From NCBI RefSeq assembly GCF_032062135.1, contig NC_092862.1:68120390-68184389 (forward strand): DNA of 64,000 nucleotides. The letters are read 5' to 3'. Of the stretch, positions 36,201-51,200 are shown piece by piece. Every line of letters begins with the position of its first letter. The stretch's first letter is position 1. Made by a program: the position numbers and the translations under genes. A model generated the notes under the pieces. The model had not been told where the DNA came from. It did not search any database and saw nothing but the letters and a program-made list of their open reading frames with translations. This stretch comes from Pyxicephalus adspersus. Taxonomy: Eukaryota > Chordata > Amphibia > Anura > Pyxicephalidae.

Positions 36201-39200
36201 TTAGGAAGGTTTCTTAAAGCATCTCCAGTTGGGAGTTTTAAACAACCTTTATTGGGAGTGCTTACTTACCTTGATCAAGCTGCTAGTATAGTAGGCTTCA
36301 GTGGGCTTTCAACAAGCTTCAAGAAGTGCTAAAGCCTATTAGCAGCTTGCTTTAAAGTGCGGAGAAGTTAAACACTGTTGGTATTAAACAAATTGCTTTC
36401 CTTACTATATTTCAACTTTTATTATTTTTTTTTTTTAAATAAAAAAAATAAATAACTTTGAACATGTTTCTATAGATCTTCAGAGCCTGTCCAGCAGTTT
36501 TAGTGACAACGCTGTCCTTATGGGTTTTGCAAAAATAAGGAATGTGGGATTTAAATGAGATCTGCACAATGTCTACTCACTGGTGATCTACAGAATTATG
36601 CTTTAGGAACGATGGGCCTGATTTAATAAAGCTCTCCAAGTCTGGAGAGGATACACTTTCATTAGTGAAGCTGGATGATCCAGCAAACCTGGAATGGAGC
36701 TGATCCAGGATTGAAAACATTTACTAACTGACGAAATCCATTCCAGGTTTGCTGGATTCCAGCTTCACTGATGAAAGTGTATCCTCTCCAGCCTTGGAGA
36801 GCTTTAATTAATTGAACCTAAACTTGGGACATACTTCCACTTGTTTCCCCATCCTTTAGGGTCTTTACAAATAACTTGCAAAGTCAGCATTGTAAATTCA
36901 CAAAATGACCAAAAGAAATTGTCTACTCTGAAAAATATTATTTTTTGCAGCAAAAGCCATTTTGCAACAATTATATATACACACACACATACATAACCAG
37001 AGGGTGTCAGTATCACAGTTTAAAACTAAGCTGGTCACCATATAACTTCCCTGACTTTTGAGTTGAACAGTGTAACTAAACATTTTAGAAATGCTGAGTT
37101 AAAAAAAATGCTTTTACTCACAGAATGCTAAATGCATAGAAACTAAAGCCCATAATAGCCTTTTAAATTTTTGTCACTGGTTCCTAAATAGTTGCATATT
37201 GCAAGCCTTTAAAGGATATTAACCTACATAAATGATTGCAGTTCTTACGTGTTTCAGATAAGACCCTTTTACCTCATTAAAGAGAAGTGCAAAGTATATA
37301 ATACCTGGAAACGTCAATGAAGAATAACACACCTTGAGATAGCTTAACCTCAAGGTCCACCAAATTATTCTTAAGTTGAATTAATGAATCATCAAAGGCA
37401 GCAGTTTCCTTGAGCTTTCTGAACTTGTACTGGTTTTGCTTCCATTAAAATTATTTCATTAAACCCCCCACCTCATGAAACACTTTTTCACAGGGTACTT
37501 GCCAATGTTATAACATAAGATATCATTAACCTTGCTGGAAAGACAATTTCGGTGATTTAGATCTCTATTAGCAAGTGTTATGAAGTTATTTCAATGTCGG
37601 CTTTATAATAAAAAAATGAAACTTTGGTACAATTTATAGATAAAATAAACATATTTCTTTCTTTTTTTTCTTGCGCATCAAGGGACACAAAAAATATTTT
37701 ACCTTTGGGTTTTGCTGCCGCCTCAAGGAGGATTCGACCCCTGCAAACAAAAAAAAAACTATAGGCCAGTCCAGAATAACCCATCCTACTGCTAGCATGG
37801 TTTAGTTTTTGGTTCAAAGAGGTGGCACTTTTTTTATAGCTCTTCCATATGAAAACCTTTACACAGCTCTGTTTAGTTAGCTTCAAACAAGATTTTTCAA
37901 CATTGCTTCTAGAGCTGGCCTTTCCGATTGCAGGTGTCATCAACATGACCTGAGGGGAACACATCCAGACCCCTCTGGAATAGACGTTAGATGGGTCCCA
38001 TCCAAAAGCCTGACATAAGTCCCCACCTATGTATCCACTACTGTCACAAAAATAATAAACTCATAAAAATGATCTCTTTAGCAGAATGTAATTTGAAAAT
38101 TGATTGGCCAAGATGTTTTTTTTTTTTATTTTCCAGTTGGTTACCCATCACCATGATATGGTAATTCCAATCATAATTTATGTCCATTCTCAGTCAAGTG
38201 AATATGTACATTCAATACCTATAGTTGCTAGTAAGGATCGTTTGAAATGGGTTGGAATTAAGGTGAGAATATTGATTAAAATAACAGATAACACACAGAG
38301 AGAGAAAATCATGACGTGTATTTCTAGAATTCATCTTCCACATAAACCACTAACTCTTTAACATTTGTGTTGGTGTAGTGGAAATTCATGTCACAGCTGT
38401 ATTAGAAGCATAAGAAAAAAAATCTTAATACCTAAAGCGCATTTACCTATAGTAAAAGCCTTTGTGTATCACTACTACCAGCAGCAAAACTTCACATTGA
38501 GCTCCTCACTTTATTGTTATGAGGAGAGGAATCGGGAAGGAGGTTTATCAATCAAATTAGTGACAAAATTGGATGTGCATCTATTGCAGGCATGGCCACC
38601 TTTCATTTCACATATAGCCCACTGCTCAATATGGAGGTAAAAGTGTTTGACATTAAAATGGAACGAAACCTTAGTTACTCACCTGTCCTCATTCCCTCGC
38701 AGGGTTCCACCATTTTCATCTCTTCCTGTACAGGATCCTCAGCTATGTTGACTGGCCTGACCAGGATGGCCTAACTCCTGCACAGGCACACGGGAGTTAT
38801 TATTATTACACAGTATTTATATAGCACCATCATGTTATGCAGCGCTTTCCAAAGTCATATCACTAACTGTCCCTCAAAGGAGCTCACCTGAAAATGACCT
38901 TTCCATAGTCATATCTCATTACCACAACATAAGATCAATTTTGGGGGGAAGCCAATTAACATAACTGCATGTGAAACTGAACTGTGTTCTCCCCAGCCTC
39001 TTTTAGCCAGGCGAACCACCCTGCACTCTTCAGCAACCACCTGGCTGTTTTTGGGTGGCTACTGAAGAGTTGGGTCACAAAACAGGAGCTGACACCTGCT
39101 TACAATTTCTTCCCACCCATCTTAAAAAAAATCTGGGTTCAACACTGTGCATGCTTTTGGAATGTGGGAGGAAACCAGAGTACCCGGAAGAAACCAACAC

Positions 39201-42200
39201 AAACACAGGGATAACCTGCAATATCCATGAAGATAGTGTCCTGGCCGAGATTCGAGTTGAGACCTAGCACTGCGAAGGCCAGGGAGCCGCCATGCACCAT
39301 TCATTTATTTCCGGCAAGTACAGGGGAAGCTGGTATTACCAGGTATCTTGACAACCAAGCTGACGCTGTGCATGCCCACCTTTTTGTCAGATACCTGGAG
39401 TGATCGGGCTGGTAGAATGGATTATTGCACAAGGGAGATTGCCTGTCCCTTTTTGCAATAATGACCGGCTTGATCCTGGATTCTTAAAAATGGAACTTTA
39501 GTTCTGCCTAAAGTCCACTTAAAGAGGAACTAAACTCAAAAATGGCTAAAACAAAAAAAAATCCACTTACCTTCAATCCCACAGCGCAGTCGATCGGTCC
39601 AGGGATGTCTTCCATCGGGTCCCGGCGTCGTCCTGGCATCTGTCCCCAAGCCGGTGCGCTTTTATTTAAGAAAAAATCTTATGCCTCTTTCTCTATTTGT
39701 AGCCTTCTGAGTTAAATTTCAATGGTAAACGTTTTGCACAGGAAAACAATAATAATACAATATTCTATGAAAATCCAACCATTCAAGTCCATGCCTTGGA
39801 GTAGCAAGGAAAAGTACAGCTGGGGGAGAGTGCTAGAAATAGCACTGCTACTAAAATTTTCTGCATTATTGTGTCTATAAAACAGTCAAGGCATAGGCAG
39901 AGAGCCTACTGGTCTATAGACGCGAGTGATGCCAGGAACTGTAGCAGCGGCGCTATTTCAATGCAGCGGCGGGCCAGCTGCAGTTCATATTTATTATTCC
40001 TTTGGGGCCAAAAAAAAGGACGTTGAGGACCAGAGTTTGACATCCCTCGCCTAGGTGACCGAGAATTAGGGGCGGTGCTGCACCCTAAAAACCCTAAACA
40101 AACAGATTTTTCACTTTACATAAAAGGGATGTAAAGTTAAATTTCTAAGTTTAAGTACGCCTAAAAAATATTACATTCAGAAGCTTGCTGTCTTCTAGGG
40201 CTGTGAGTTTGTACCCAGTTTTTATTTTTCTTAATAAACTATAAACTTCTGTGGTTTGCGATGGTTTTCTTTGTATCTTTCTAGTGTCTGAAGTGCTCCT
40301 TTAGCCCGCTCACAGAAAGGCATAATTGGAGAGCAAGTTTTGCAACGTGGGCTTACTTTCCTTTGAACTATTTAAGTATATACATACATAGTTTAATTTT
40401 AAAACCTTTTAGCTTCTGAATAATTTGTAAATGTATTGTACCTGGATTTCAAATGATTCCATTCTTTTAAAGCACTAAAAGGTTGTCCTGTGCTCTTTAT
40501 GAAAAGAAGTCTTTATTTTGTTTTAATTTTTGTATGGTCTGAATAAATTGAGCAAAACCCTAATTCATTAGAACTCTGGTAATGTTCTGCCTCTTCCTCT
40601 GTGTATGGTTAATGTACAGCCCTGTGCTAACTCCTAATATGACATTATCATCGTGTTGTTTTTAGTTTTCAGAATGTTAGCCACGTACCATTGGTAATGT
40701 CAAAATGGAGGTGGATTTTTATGAATGGACATTATTCTCGTTTTGTGCCAAGGCAGCAAGATGCATCAAGACATTTGTAGTTTTACTGTGGTTCACAGTG
40801 CAGTCACTGCTGTATCTTTGGAACCAGACTGACACATCTTTGCAACCCTGAGAAACTTGCCTGTGTGCTATATAATAACAGTTTGCGTGATTTGTGACCA
40901 CATTCCATGGCTAAACCCCAGAATTATGTTTGGGTCCTTGGTCCTTTATGGATGGAGAAGATATTATATTAGAGATGTGACTCACTCATTCCCTTTATTT
41001 ACAGATAGCTCCAGTGATTCGGAATGTGATACGGATGATGATAGCTGTTCCAGCAGCTCAGACTCTGAAGTGTTTGACGTGATTGCAGAAATAAAGAGGA
41101 AGAAAGCTCATCCTGACCGTCTTCATGAAGAGCTATGGTATAATGATCCTGGCCAGGTTTGTATCCCCTTTATTTATCATTTGCCTGGAAAAATTCTGGA
41201 AGCACTGTTTCTTGTAAATGATTATCCCTATGGCTGTCTTTACTATTAAATAATTTGGTTACATCCTAAAAAAAACTTTGTTTTCAGGTCACATCTCCTG
41301 CTCCTCCTTCCCCCTGGCCCATCTACTCATATCACAATTATCAAAATGACAGCTAGTAGTTGCATTATAAACAAGAGATGTCAAAAAGTGTCAGCTCCTG
41401 TACAAAATGACACATGCAGGAAGTCTGCAAGTGTTATGAAGTAAATACAATGAATAAAGTGTTTTGGTTTATTTTACAGTTCATATGTGTGCATATGACA
41501 ACATATCATGTTTTTTGTTTTTCCTGTCTAACCCCTTATTGGTAACCCAAATCAGCCCTAATTAACCTAATTTTTCCATTCTCTCCTTAGCTAATATTTT
41601 TGTGTTTTTTCTCATTTTTTTCATTATTTTTGCCATAATATTTATTTTACTTATCATTTTTTTATGTGCAAATATCAAAAACATTTTAGTGTCATTTTAA
41701 ATAGGATCCATAAAATGAATCCTTTATTTACAGAAAAACTACATTTTACAAAAATCCAAGGCTGAATAATTATTAATTGTAGTGTTCTTCCTCAGGCTTT
41801 GGTTTACTATGGTTGTCTTTTTGTCACTGTGTAAATGTTTTGTTACGCTTCTTTGAAAATACCACTTCAGTTCCTAATTAGATCAGAAGCTCTATATAAA
41901 GAACTTTATTGGTGTGACAAAACCCCCTATATGTATAATTTACAATCAACGCATGTAAGGTGTTACCAAACTGCAGTCTCTACTGTTTGTGTGTGTTAGG
42001 AAAATAAAGATTATTTCCAGTTTAAAAACTGGCAATACATGTAACAAGATTAAAGACATTTGAGATTGGAAGGTGACAAGTGCTAGTGCTTTAAATAGAA
42101 GAAGCTTGCTGTAGATGCGAGTCTATTTTCCTTCTTAGTGAGACAGATATACATTAAATAGATCAAAGGAGCAAAAATGGAATCACTTGCCAATAGCGGA

Positions 42201-45200
42201 TCATGGTTTTAAAATGAAGAAATGATGGGATTGGTTGCTATGGGAAACTTCTGTGGTACAGTTGTAACTGAGCAGTATGTGGCAAAAAAACAAAGAAAAT
42301 TAGTAATAAGAATCACAAGAGGGCGCCAGAGCAATATATATAAAATATTATATAAGTATTAAAAAATGTAGTGGCTAGTGTATTAAAAAAAAGAAAAATA
42401 ACTTAACCAACACCTAAACCCTGAGGCTATATTGGCGAATAAATCTCTGCTTCTGAGATATTTTATCATTTGCAAAGAGATGCTGTTCATGACTTACATT
42501 TGACCTTAAAGCATATCTAAAAAAAAGTCACCAGGAGGTAGTATTACCTGATAAAAAAGACATGCAATGTTTCTTTTGTCACAGAAACTAATCCCTGGCT
42601 CCTGGAGGCTTTTTGTTTATGCTCTAAACTGTACAGGGCATGCAGTAGTCATGTAGAGTTTGACCCTGTGTGCAGGGGTACCGCACACTAAATCAGCCGC
42701 CAGTGTGCAGGAGTTCCATTATCAGTGGCTATGTGATAGCTAAAAAAAGATTGACTGTCTTCACCAAAATATACGGTGGAGATGATGACAAAGATAGGGG
42801 CCTTCTTCTGATGCAGCAAGGACAGGTCCTGGTCGTCTGCACACAGGGAAGTGTGTGTCATATGCTGTGCATTCTTTTATTAAATTATGGCAGAAACTCA
42901 CTACCCACTTTACTGCCATTTTAAATTTAATCTTGACCTTAGTTCAGTTCCTGAATTCCCAAGTATAAAAGTAAAGGTTTGCTAGCCCTAACATTGGACT
43001 TCTCTTATTTGGTGTAATAAATTTCCAACTGAAAGTGTTTTTCCTTCTTTTTTAAACTTTTTATTTAATTCCATTTTTTTTGTTTTATAAGTCAAAAATA
43101 CCTGTTGATTTTGCTGTATTTTTGCAATCTGATAAATTCCTATTCTTTTGTACACGGAGGGGTTATACAGATGAGGAGATGAGGGATAATTTCAGAATTA
43201 AGGTAGACAGGGCTAACAATATGTGTGTAGGGAATCCGAGCCAAAAGTACAATGGCCTGATTTTTTTAAGCTCCCCAAGGCCGGAGAGGATACATTCTTA
43301 TCAGTGAAGCTGGGTGATCCAGCAAACCTGGAATGCATCTGGTCCAGAATTGAAAACATTTGCTAACAAATAGCGAATGACTTGTAGGAAATCTATTCCA
43401 GGTTTCCGGAATCACCCAGTTTTACTGATGAAAGTGTATCCTCTCCAGCCTCGGAGAGCTCTAATAAATCAGGTCCAATGTAAGAGGAAGGTGGGGGGTC
43501 ACTACATTTCTGGGGTATTAACAGTTATTGTTCAGTACTTGGAGTGTGTTTAAAGGGGATAAAATACTAAAAATGTTCATATATCCTATCTGTTTTTTTC
43601 CCCTCAAACTCATTCTACACTTTTTTTTGTTATTTGTGCCACTGGACTGCAGTATAGATTTTTGGAAATCTGTGTTTTGCTCCTGTATGTCAGTATGTTG
43701 TTTTCCTTATCATGTAAACATTTACTTTTTCCTGACATAACGAAATGTTTTGGTACATAATTGTTTTTCTGTTAATTTAGTATTTAAAAAACACTCATGC
43801 AAAACTGTGAAGTTTAGATTACAGTGTATAATGAATCTCATTTCCTTTCTTCATAAGAAGTACTTCCTAAATGTATGATAATGAGAAAATTACTATTTTA
43901 TAGCACTGAAAACATGCCAGTAAGATTCAGTAATTCTCCTGAAATGAATGTTAATAGTGATTCAAGAACTTTAATATAAATTGTGGCTTGTTTTATGTGT
44001 TTGTATTTTATTCTCTCAAATTTCCCCACCACTTTGGGGAAAAAACTGTTGGTGCAAGATTATTGAGCATCAGCTCCTTAACCCTGTGTGAAATGGAAGA
44101 TCTTAAGACTTTCTTTGGTGCACAGCAGGCATTGGTAAGATGTAAAGTTACGTATATCTAAATGTCCCCTATGACCTTTGTAGGGCTGATAAGCAAGGCT
44201 TTGTAGTTCATGTTGAATGAAAGGAGGTCTACTTTAATGATGGCTCAGTTTTGCATCTCTAAATTTTAGCTTGCCATCAGCTTTCTAGAATTCAGAACAG
44301 ATGTTAAAAGAAATGGAAAAAGCCCCTGGTAACAAACATATTTTTGGCATAATTTCATTTTTAATATATTTAGGTTGAAAAGAACAATCCCTACATCACA
44401 GATAATACAACAGCTGTACAGATAGTTAAGAGGCAGCAGGCTCAGAGCTGAATACTTTTTTCACACCTTGAATTGAGTGATATTTGGTTCGTTACAACAG
44501 TCATCAATTATATTTGTTTAGTGTTAGTTATTAGGTCAGTGCACTTGCATTATATTGCATGACAGTGTGAAAGATTTCCTATGTATTCTCTACTCTTGTT
44601 CTGATTTTTTTCAGCCCTAGTCAATGAAATGTCTGGACATGGTTGAGCATGTCTTTGTGTGTGACATGATTGCTGAATGGTATAATTAGTCCTGATTCAT
44701 GATCCTTTGGGTGGCTTTCATATAGCTGTATATTCCCTGTTTAGGTCATGGGTCACAGATCTTTTCATTCAATATAAATCTCAGTTACAATTCCTATACA
44801 GTAAACCTGACCCGTTTGTGCAAAACACAAACTGTGCAAAACACAAATACATACGCAGAGGCTGGTGTCGGTGGATACAACCTTTAAAATATTAGTAGAT
44901 CCCTAAACATGGGCAGCCTAAAATATATTTTATATCATTCCATTAATTGGCATTTCAGTTCTTCCCTCCTTTCATGTATTGTGTGTTTACAAAGTGGATT
45001 TAAAGTCCAGTTGTTGTAATAGTGAGTTTTCCCTTCTAGGCACCTCTTTACTTGTCCTATCTTCTATTAAATGAACTCCCCATATGCTTTGTATCTACAA
45101 ACATTTTTATTGCATTCAGATCTTTCAGCCAAATGGTGTAAAGCAGTAGGTGTGATCTTGTTGGAAGAAAGCAAGAACTCATAATGACAAAGGAGGAAAT

Positions 45201-48200
45201 CATGGAAGAGGGTAGGCTACATGAAAAATGGAGGTGATAACAACAGGGACTATGGGGTGGCAACATAATCATAAACTAATAACTTGATGGAGAAAACTAA
45301 GGAATAAATGTGCCAGTAGCCATTTATTGCTAATTTAGATTGAATACGTTTTTTATACTAAAAGTCTGTTATTATTATTAATGAACAGATTTTATATAGC
45401 GCACAGCGCTGTGCATTAAATAGGGGTTGCAAATGACAGTCACAAACAGTGACACAGGAGGAGGAGAGGACCCTGCCCTGAAGAGCTTACTATCTAAGAG
45501 GTCTATAACACGTTTATCTGTAGGCACTGTCTAATATAATGTTTGTTCAAATTTATTGAAAAAATCAGCTTTTTTATTTTGGGTATCGGGTCTTTTTTTA
45601 GTCAGTCAAGAGCACAAATCATTCCAAATGTGATAAAAGTGGACCAGTTACCCCAGTGACCTGAAGCATTATGCACCCAATGAGTTTATTTTACATTTTT
45701 CAGGGCCTTGTTCTCCATGACTACACATCAGCATCTTTACAGCTGTTGATATTATTTGGCTTCATTTTATGCAGTTTTGGCCATAATATGAATTATCTGT
45801 ATGTTAATGTGGTTTGATTGTAATGATTAATACTCAGAATGTATTTGTAATTCGATTTTCTAGCTACATGCACCTGAAAATTCCTAATGATCCTATTGCA
45901 TATCATGAGGTGTGCAGCAGTAGGTGATGTAAATTATGGTGTGAATTATTTCTCTCCATGATGACATGTTTTCTTTTTTCAGATGAATGATGGCCCCCTG
46001 TGTAAGTGCAGCGCTAAAGCCAGGAATACAGGAATCAGACACAGCTTTTATCCTGGAGAGGAGGTAAATGCAATCTCTCATAACATGTTTGTTTCCTTTA
46101 AAATCAAAAGCTTGTATCTCAGTCAAAGGTGTGTTGCTGTTTTTGACTGATGTATATTTTTCATGTCACCACTGTGTATTCTATATGTCTTGCTTTCAGA
46201 AATAAACTATTATTTAAGTGATGCTGCTACCGGAACCCAGAACATATTTTCTTTTGTCCTGTGGTGCCAGAAATCTTCTGGCTTTTTTTTTTTTCCAAGA
46301 GAAATTTCAGGCAACAAGGAAAGCATGCCAGTGAGCAGGTAATGGTCTCCAGCAGACACTGCAGCTATACGGAAGTCAGAAATTCTACTCGCTTATCTGT
46401 AGTCCACAGCAGCCAGATTACACATAGTTTGGTGACAGGGACTGAAATCTAACTATTTCTGTGCTTGCCTAATCAGAAGTTGGGGTTAAAGGGAAAGCAT
46501 TGGACTGTTTATATAGATGCTTTTTTAAAGATTATATGGACTTAAATATTTACAAACACACTCCGAAAGAAAACAGCTAAGGCTTCGTACTCGCATAAGA
46601 CTTTTGTCATTGGAAGGAATCTTTCACAACTTTTCCAAAGACAAAAGATTGAAGGATGCCTGAGGGCGGTACATACAGCACCGTTCTGCTTTATGGTGAG
46701 GGGATGGGGAAGAATGAGCAAGCGGTACCCCACTGTGCTCTTCTCCCTTCACTTGTATTGCAATTGTTTGTCGTTCATGGATCCACCAGGTCAGATCTAT
46801 GAAACCACATCAGATGAGCGCTGTACACACATCAGATGCTCGTCTGATACTAGCCCTGAAGCGATAATCGTACGAGAATCATCTGACATGTGAACATAGC
46901 CTTATTCTATGCTGTTTATTTTGAACACCCACATTTGTTCTGTATACATTTTTTAAACCTGAAAAGAAAAAACAGAATGAAAACCATTTTGGTTTACCTT
47001 TAGACCTCTAGCAGGTTTATATATGATTAATCACTTGTTGGATTACTCTTCCAACTGATGCTTTAATACCTCACAGATTTGGTACAGATTTCAAAACTTC
47101 ATTGTGTTTGAGAATAACATTCTTGCATTATGAAATGTAAGGAAAAAACATCTAGATGAATATATTCTCACAAAAATGTGATAATGTAATGCAAACATAT
47201 TATTAATAATCTAATATAATACAAATATAATACAATAAAAAATATTATGCAGCAACACTAGTTATTGTACATTGCAGTTTTCATTTAGCTTATCTTTAAA
47301 AACTTCTTCCAAATCCTGTTTTCATTACATCCTTTTACTCATGTGGCAACACCTCTTCTGTATCCCTGAATCTCTATGTTGCCATGTCTTGCCTTGATGA
47401 CATAATTTACCTAATTTTCAGCCAAGCAGTATATAACAGAACACAATCCCAATATCTCTGCTTGCTCATTTCTGTGCAATGGAACAACTGATCAGTAGAT
47501 TGCATAGCTAATCTGCATCAGCCATTGGCCAGCAGAGAAGAGCATTTCACTCTGCAATCTTCCAGCAAGTTATTTCATTGCACGAAAATGGGCACACACA
47601 TCTAAAGAGATTCCAGTGATGGGTTCCTTTATATACAGTGATAGAGAGGTGAGTGGAGTCTATAAAATGCTGTGAAATGCTAGAAAGCAGGGAAAATGCT
47701 GGATAGCCCCGACCCCTAGACACACACACTTTATTGAAAATCAAGCAATATTTGGTCATCCTTTTAAAGTCTATAAATAACAACAAATTGTTATAAACGT
47801 ATTTAATATTTAGACATTGAGACCCTAGTTGCCCTGAGCAGGTGGGTACTGTGGTAATGTTGGCATGGACAAGCTATGAATTCAGTTAAGTGCTAATTAC
47901 CATTGCTAGATATATAATGACCTGAATGAGTAAAAATCTTCACAAACATTAAATAGAAGAAAAAAAAACAACAACAAAACATGTGTTTTATCATTTTAGG
48001 GCAAAACAACTGATTTACTGTAATGCTGGCACACAGAGCTATTAATACTGCTTTCTTCTGTTAACTGCAGGAGCAAAGAGAAGCAGCTCTGTGTAAAAGG
48101 GTTGTGTTTATAGAGCTGGGAACTATTTAAATGCCAATCAGCACGTGCTAGCATTAAAGTGAACCTGTTTGTCCTACATGGGGAAACAGGATTATTTTAG

Positions 48201-51200
48201 GTTTATAAAAAAAGGTTTAAGACTCCTATAGCTTATGATTTTTTCATTTTATTACACCTGGGTACAATGTATGAAAGTGTTGATCATAAAGACCGTCATT
48301 CAGTATGATGGACACAAGTGTTAATACTCATTGACACTTGTATTTACCATAGAGATAATTGGTAAATATGATGTATGCAAGTGTCGATATATATTGATAG
48401 TTCTCTCAGATGAGGGCGTCTGTCAGATGCTGAATTGTATATTTTAGGTGCATCCAAATAAAAAACACCTGCGTACACCATACTTCTTTCCCTCACTGTA
48501 TGTGTTCTGTTGGGATTGAGAGTAGGAGATATTTATGAGATTTTTGCTTTTTCCGGACATTTCAGGAGTGAAATATTAGGAATACCTATGCCAATCTGAT
48601 TTGAAATAACTGTAACATATCATGTGTTTATACTCTTGTTTTGTAGTCAATAAAAGCATGTCGTCCAATGACAAACAATGCAGGACGTCTCTTTCACTAC
48701 AGGATTACTGTGTCGCCACCAACCAATTTCTTAGTAAGTACCTTCTGTATTTCTTTTGGTGTAGCCAATTTGCAATGTTGTGTGTATCTGGAATTTTGTC
48801 TGTTGCTTGCCAACCCATTGCAAATCTGACTGTTGGCAACGCTTAAGGGTTTTAGGCTAAAGAATACAATAGACAATAGTGTCTCAGAGAGTTTCAGAGC
48901 ACTTGAGAAACAATTATTAAAAACAGGTGATGACCAGTAAAAGATCCTTAAATGATCTGTCCCTGAAAAATATATCTCAGAGAGTACTTGTAATATGAAT
49001 ATTATGTGTTCTTTACATTCCAAAATAGACCTTTCATTTCCATTCCACATGTACTTCTTATTATCTCTAGCTAAAATAAATTACTTTTTTTTTTTTAATG
49101 TAAGCATATATAAAAGATCAAGGTTTAACTTAATCTTGCTTTTAATAAAAATACTAAAATATATTCTTAAATAATAATTTCTATTTGCCTCCTGTAGTCT
49201 TTTGTACAGCATGGCTTTATAATGTCTTTTTTAAAGTGTAACTGTACCTTTACACTAAAATAATGTAAATAGCAGCCTCAGGAAAAAAAAGAATGTGCTA
49301 TCATTGCTTTGTCCGGAATTTGTGTGACTCCTGTGCTTCCAATATGCAGTTTTTTCAGAAAACCTGGAATGGACTTCCTCAAAGTAATTTTCTATTTGTT
49401 AGCAAATGTTTTCAATCCTGGACCAGATCCATTCCAGGTTTGCTGGATTACCCAGCTTCACTGATGAAAGTGTATCTTGTCCAGCCTTGAAGAGCTTTCA
49501 TAAATCAGTCCCATTGAGTAGGCATTTTCAGCATCTATAGATGTTCCCCTATAATGCAGGTAGTCCCAGGGTTAAGAACATCCGGCATACAGACACCTCC
49601 TAGATAGAACAGGGCTTCCCTGATTGTTCTGTGCAGGATGGAGGCTTGAAGGGGCAGGGGGCGGTTTGTGTGACTTGCAGAAGAAATCTTCTGCTACACA
49701 CAGCTGAGGTTGTGGGTGATCTTAAGGACTGTTCTCTTTCTGCAGCATCTTGTAACTCTTTAATGACCAAGAAAACTCTGCAGTTGTTTCTATATCAAAG
49801 AAAAGCTTGTTCCTGAAGTTAATAAATGTCTAAAGTTCATAAAGTTTTTTTTTTTTTTTTTTTTTGCTTTGTTTGTGAATAACTCATAGTGAGGATTTTA
49901 TGCAGTGACTGACACCATGATGTCTAATAAAATGTTGAGACAAATATCTGTCCTTATTGTATTTATTAAAATAATGTACCTGTTCCTACTTACATACAAA
50001 TTCAACTTAAGAACAAACCCACAGTCCCTATCTCGTATATATCCCGGGACTACCTGTATAGTAAATTTTCAACTTTTGGGTTTAGGTTTCCTTTGAGATT
50101 TTACAGGCATTCTCTCTAGCAGGTTCACCACCATGGCCATCAAAGGACTACCTCCTACCTACCCTTTGGCTTCTTTGAAAGGGCACTGTATTGTAGTGAC
50201 CTAGATCTCTGTATTCAGACATCCTAGGTAGTGGGGTCTGGTTTCATATGGTAATATTCTTGGAGGGGGTAAATATATACCTGTACTTGAGCATGATTAC
50301 ATTTAAATTAATTTTAATTTTTATTTAAGAAACACACATAGCATACCAGCTTAGTAACAAAGTTTTAGGTTCTTGGATAGCTTTATGATTACTGTAAGCT
50401 ACAGGAGATCAGCATAGTAATATATGATACCTATGAAGCCAAAGAATAAAATTTGAGATTAAAGTCACTGGCATATCCATAGAACATTTTGACCTGAACT
50501 TTGAATGCAAACGATTATGCCTAACGTTGATGTTTTAAAAGATTTGGAATTTTTACATTAAAATAATGTTTTTCCTCCTATCCCCGGATATAAATGTAAT
50601 CAAGACTCAAGAGTTATATCTATTGTACAGCGGCAACATTTCGATGGCTACAGAGTTTTATTTATTTGCTGATGCAGTATGAAAGGCATTTCCTCCCAAC
50701 TTGTACTCGTGATACACAAAGCCATTGTGAGTTATGAGCCACACAGAGTATTTTTGCATGCATCAAGGGAGGTAAATTTTCTGCTTTCAATTCAGGATTT
50801 AACAGGTTTTTTGAATGGGCATAAAAAAGATTGATGAATTCCTCTCTGCATTCCTATTTTTTTTTTTGGTTGTTGATTTGTATGATGTCTGCAAATTGGC
50901 AGCTAAAATGAACCTTCCCAATTATCTCTGGGTTTTGTTTCAGTGCTAATTTATTCACCAATTCCTGTTAAAGTGTTTGTTGATATATAGAGAGCAGGTT
51001 AAAGCAAAATTAGAATTTGTGGACGAGGTTTTATTTTGCTGCTGCTGCTCCTTAATTAACCTTTCTGCTGCCCTGAGACAGATGCTGGCAGCAGGCACTC
51101 ACTGCATTAGAAAAAGTGTCCATCACTTACTGCATTCTCTTGATCCTTGGCTCAGAGTCTGGGCATCCACATCACCTGGAAAGAAGCCTGAATCTTTTAT

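Larger units (their letters stand above)
34617..41004 (+). other. DROSHA intron 4
   Basis: A 6388-bp intron carrying two palindromic miniature elements (35536, 36614), the interrupted SINE-like repeat (38797-39293) and GC-rich repeats at 39345-40170. No extra exon recognised; 36830-38790 holds nothing I can name. Confidence 0.8.
41157..45982 (+). other. DROSHA intron 5
   Basis: A 4826-bp intron with one palindromic element (43254) and one ATATAGCGCC repeat (45393). 41160-43250 and 43480-45390 are AT-rich with nothing recognised. Confidence 0.8.

Noticed and set aside
37578..37964. A 128-codon minus-strand open frame in DROSHA intron 4
   Set aside because: Low-complexity aromatic and lysine runs, no family recognised, antisense in an intron.
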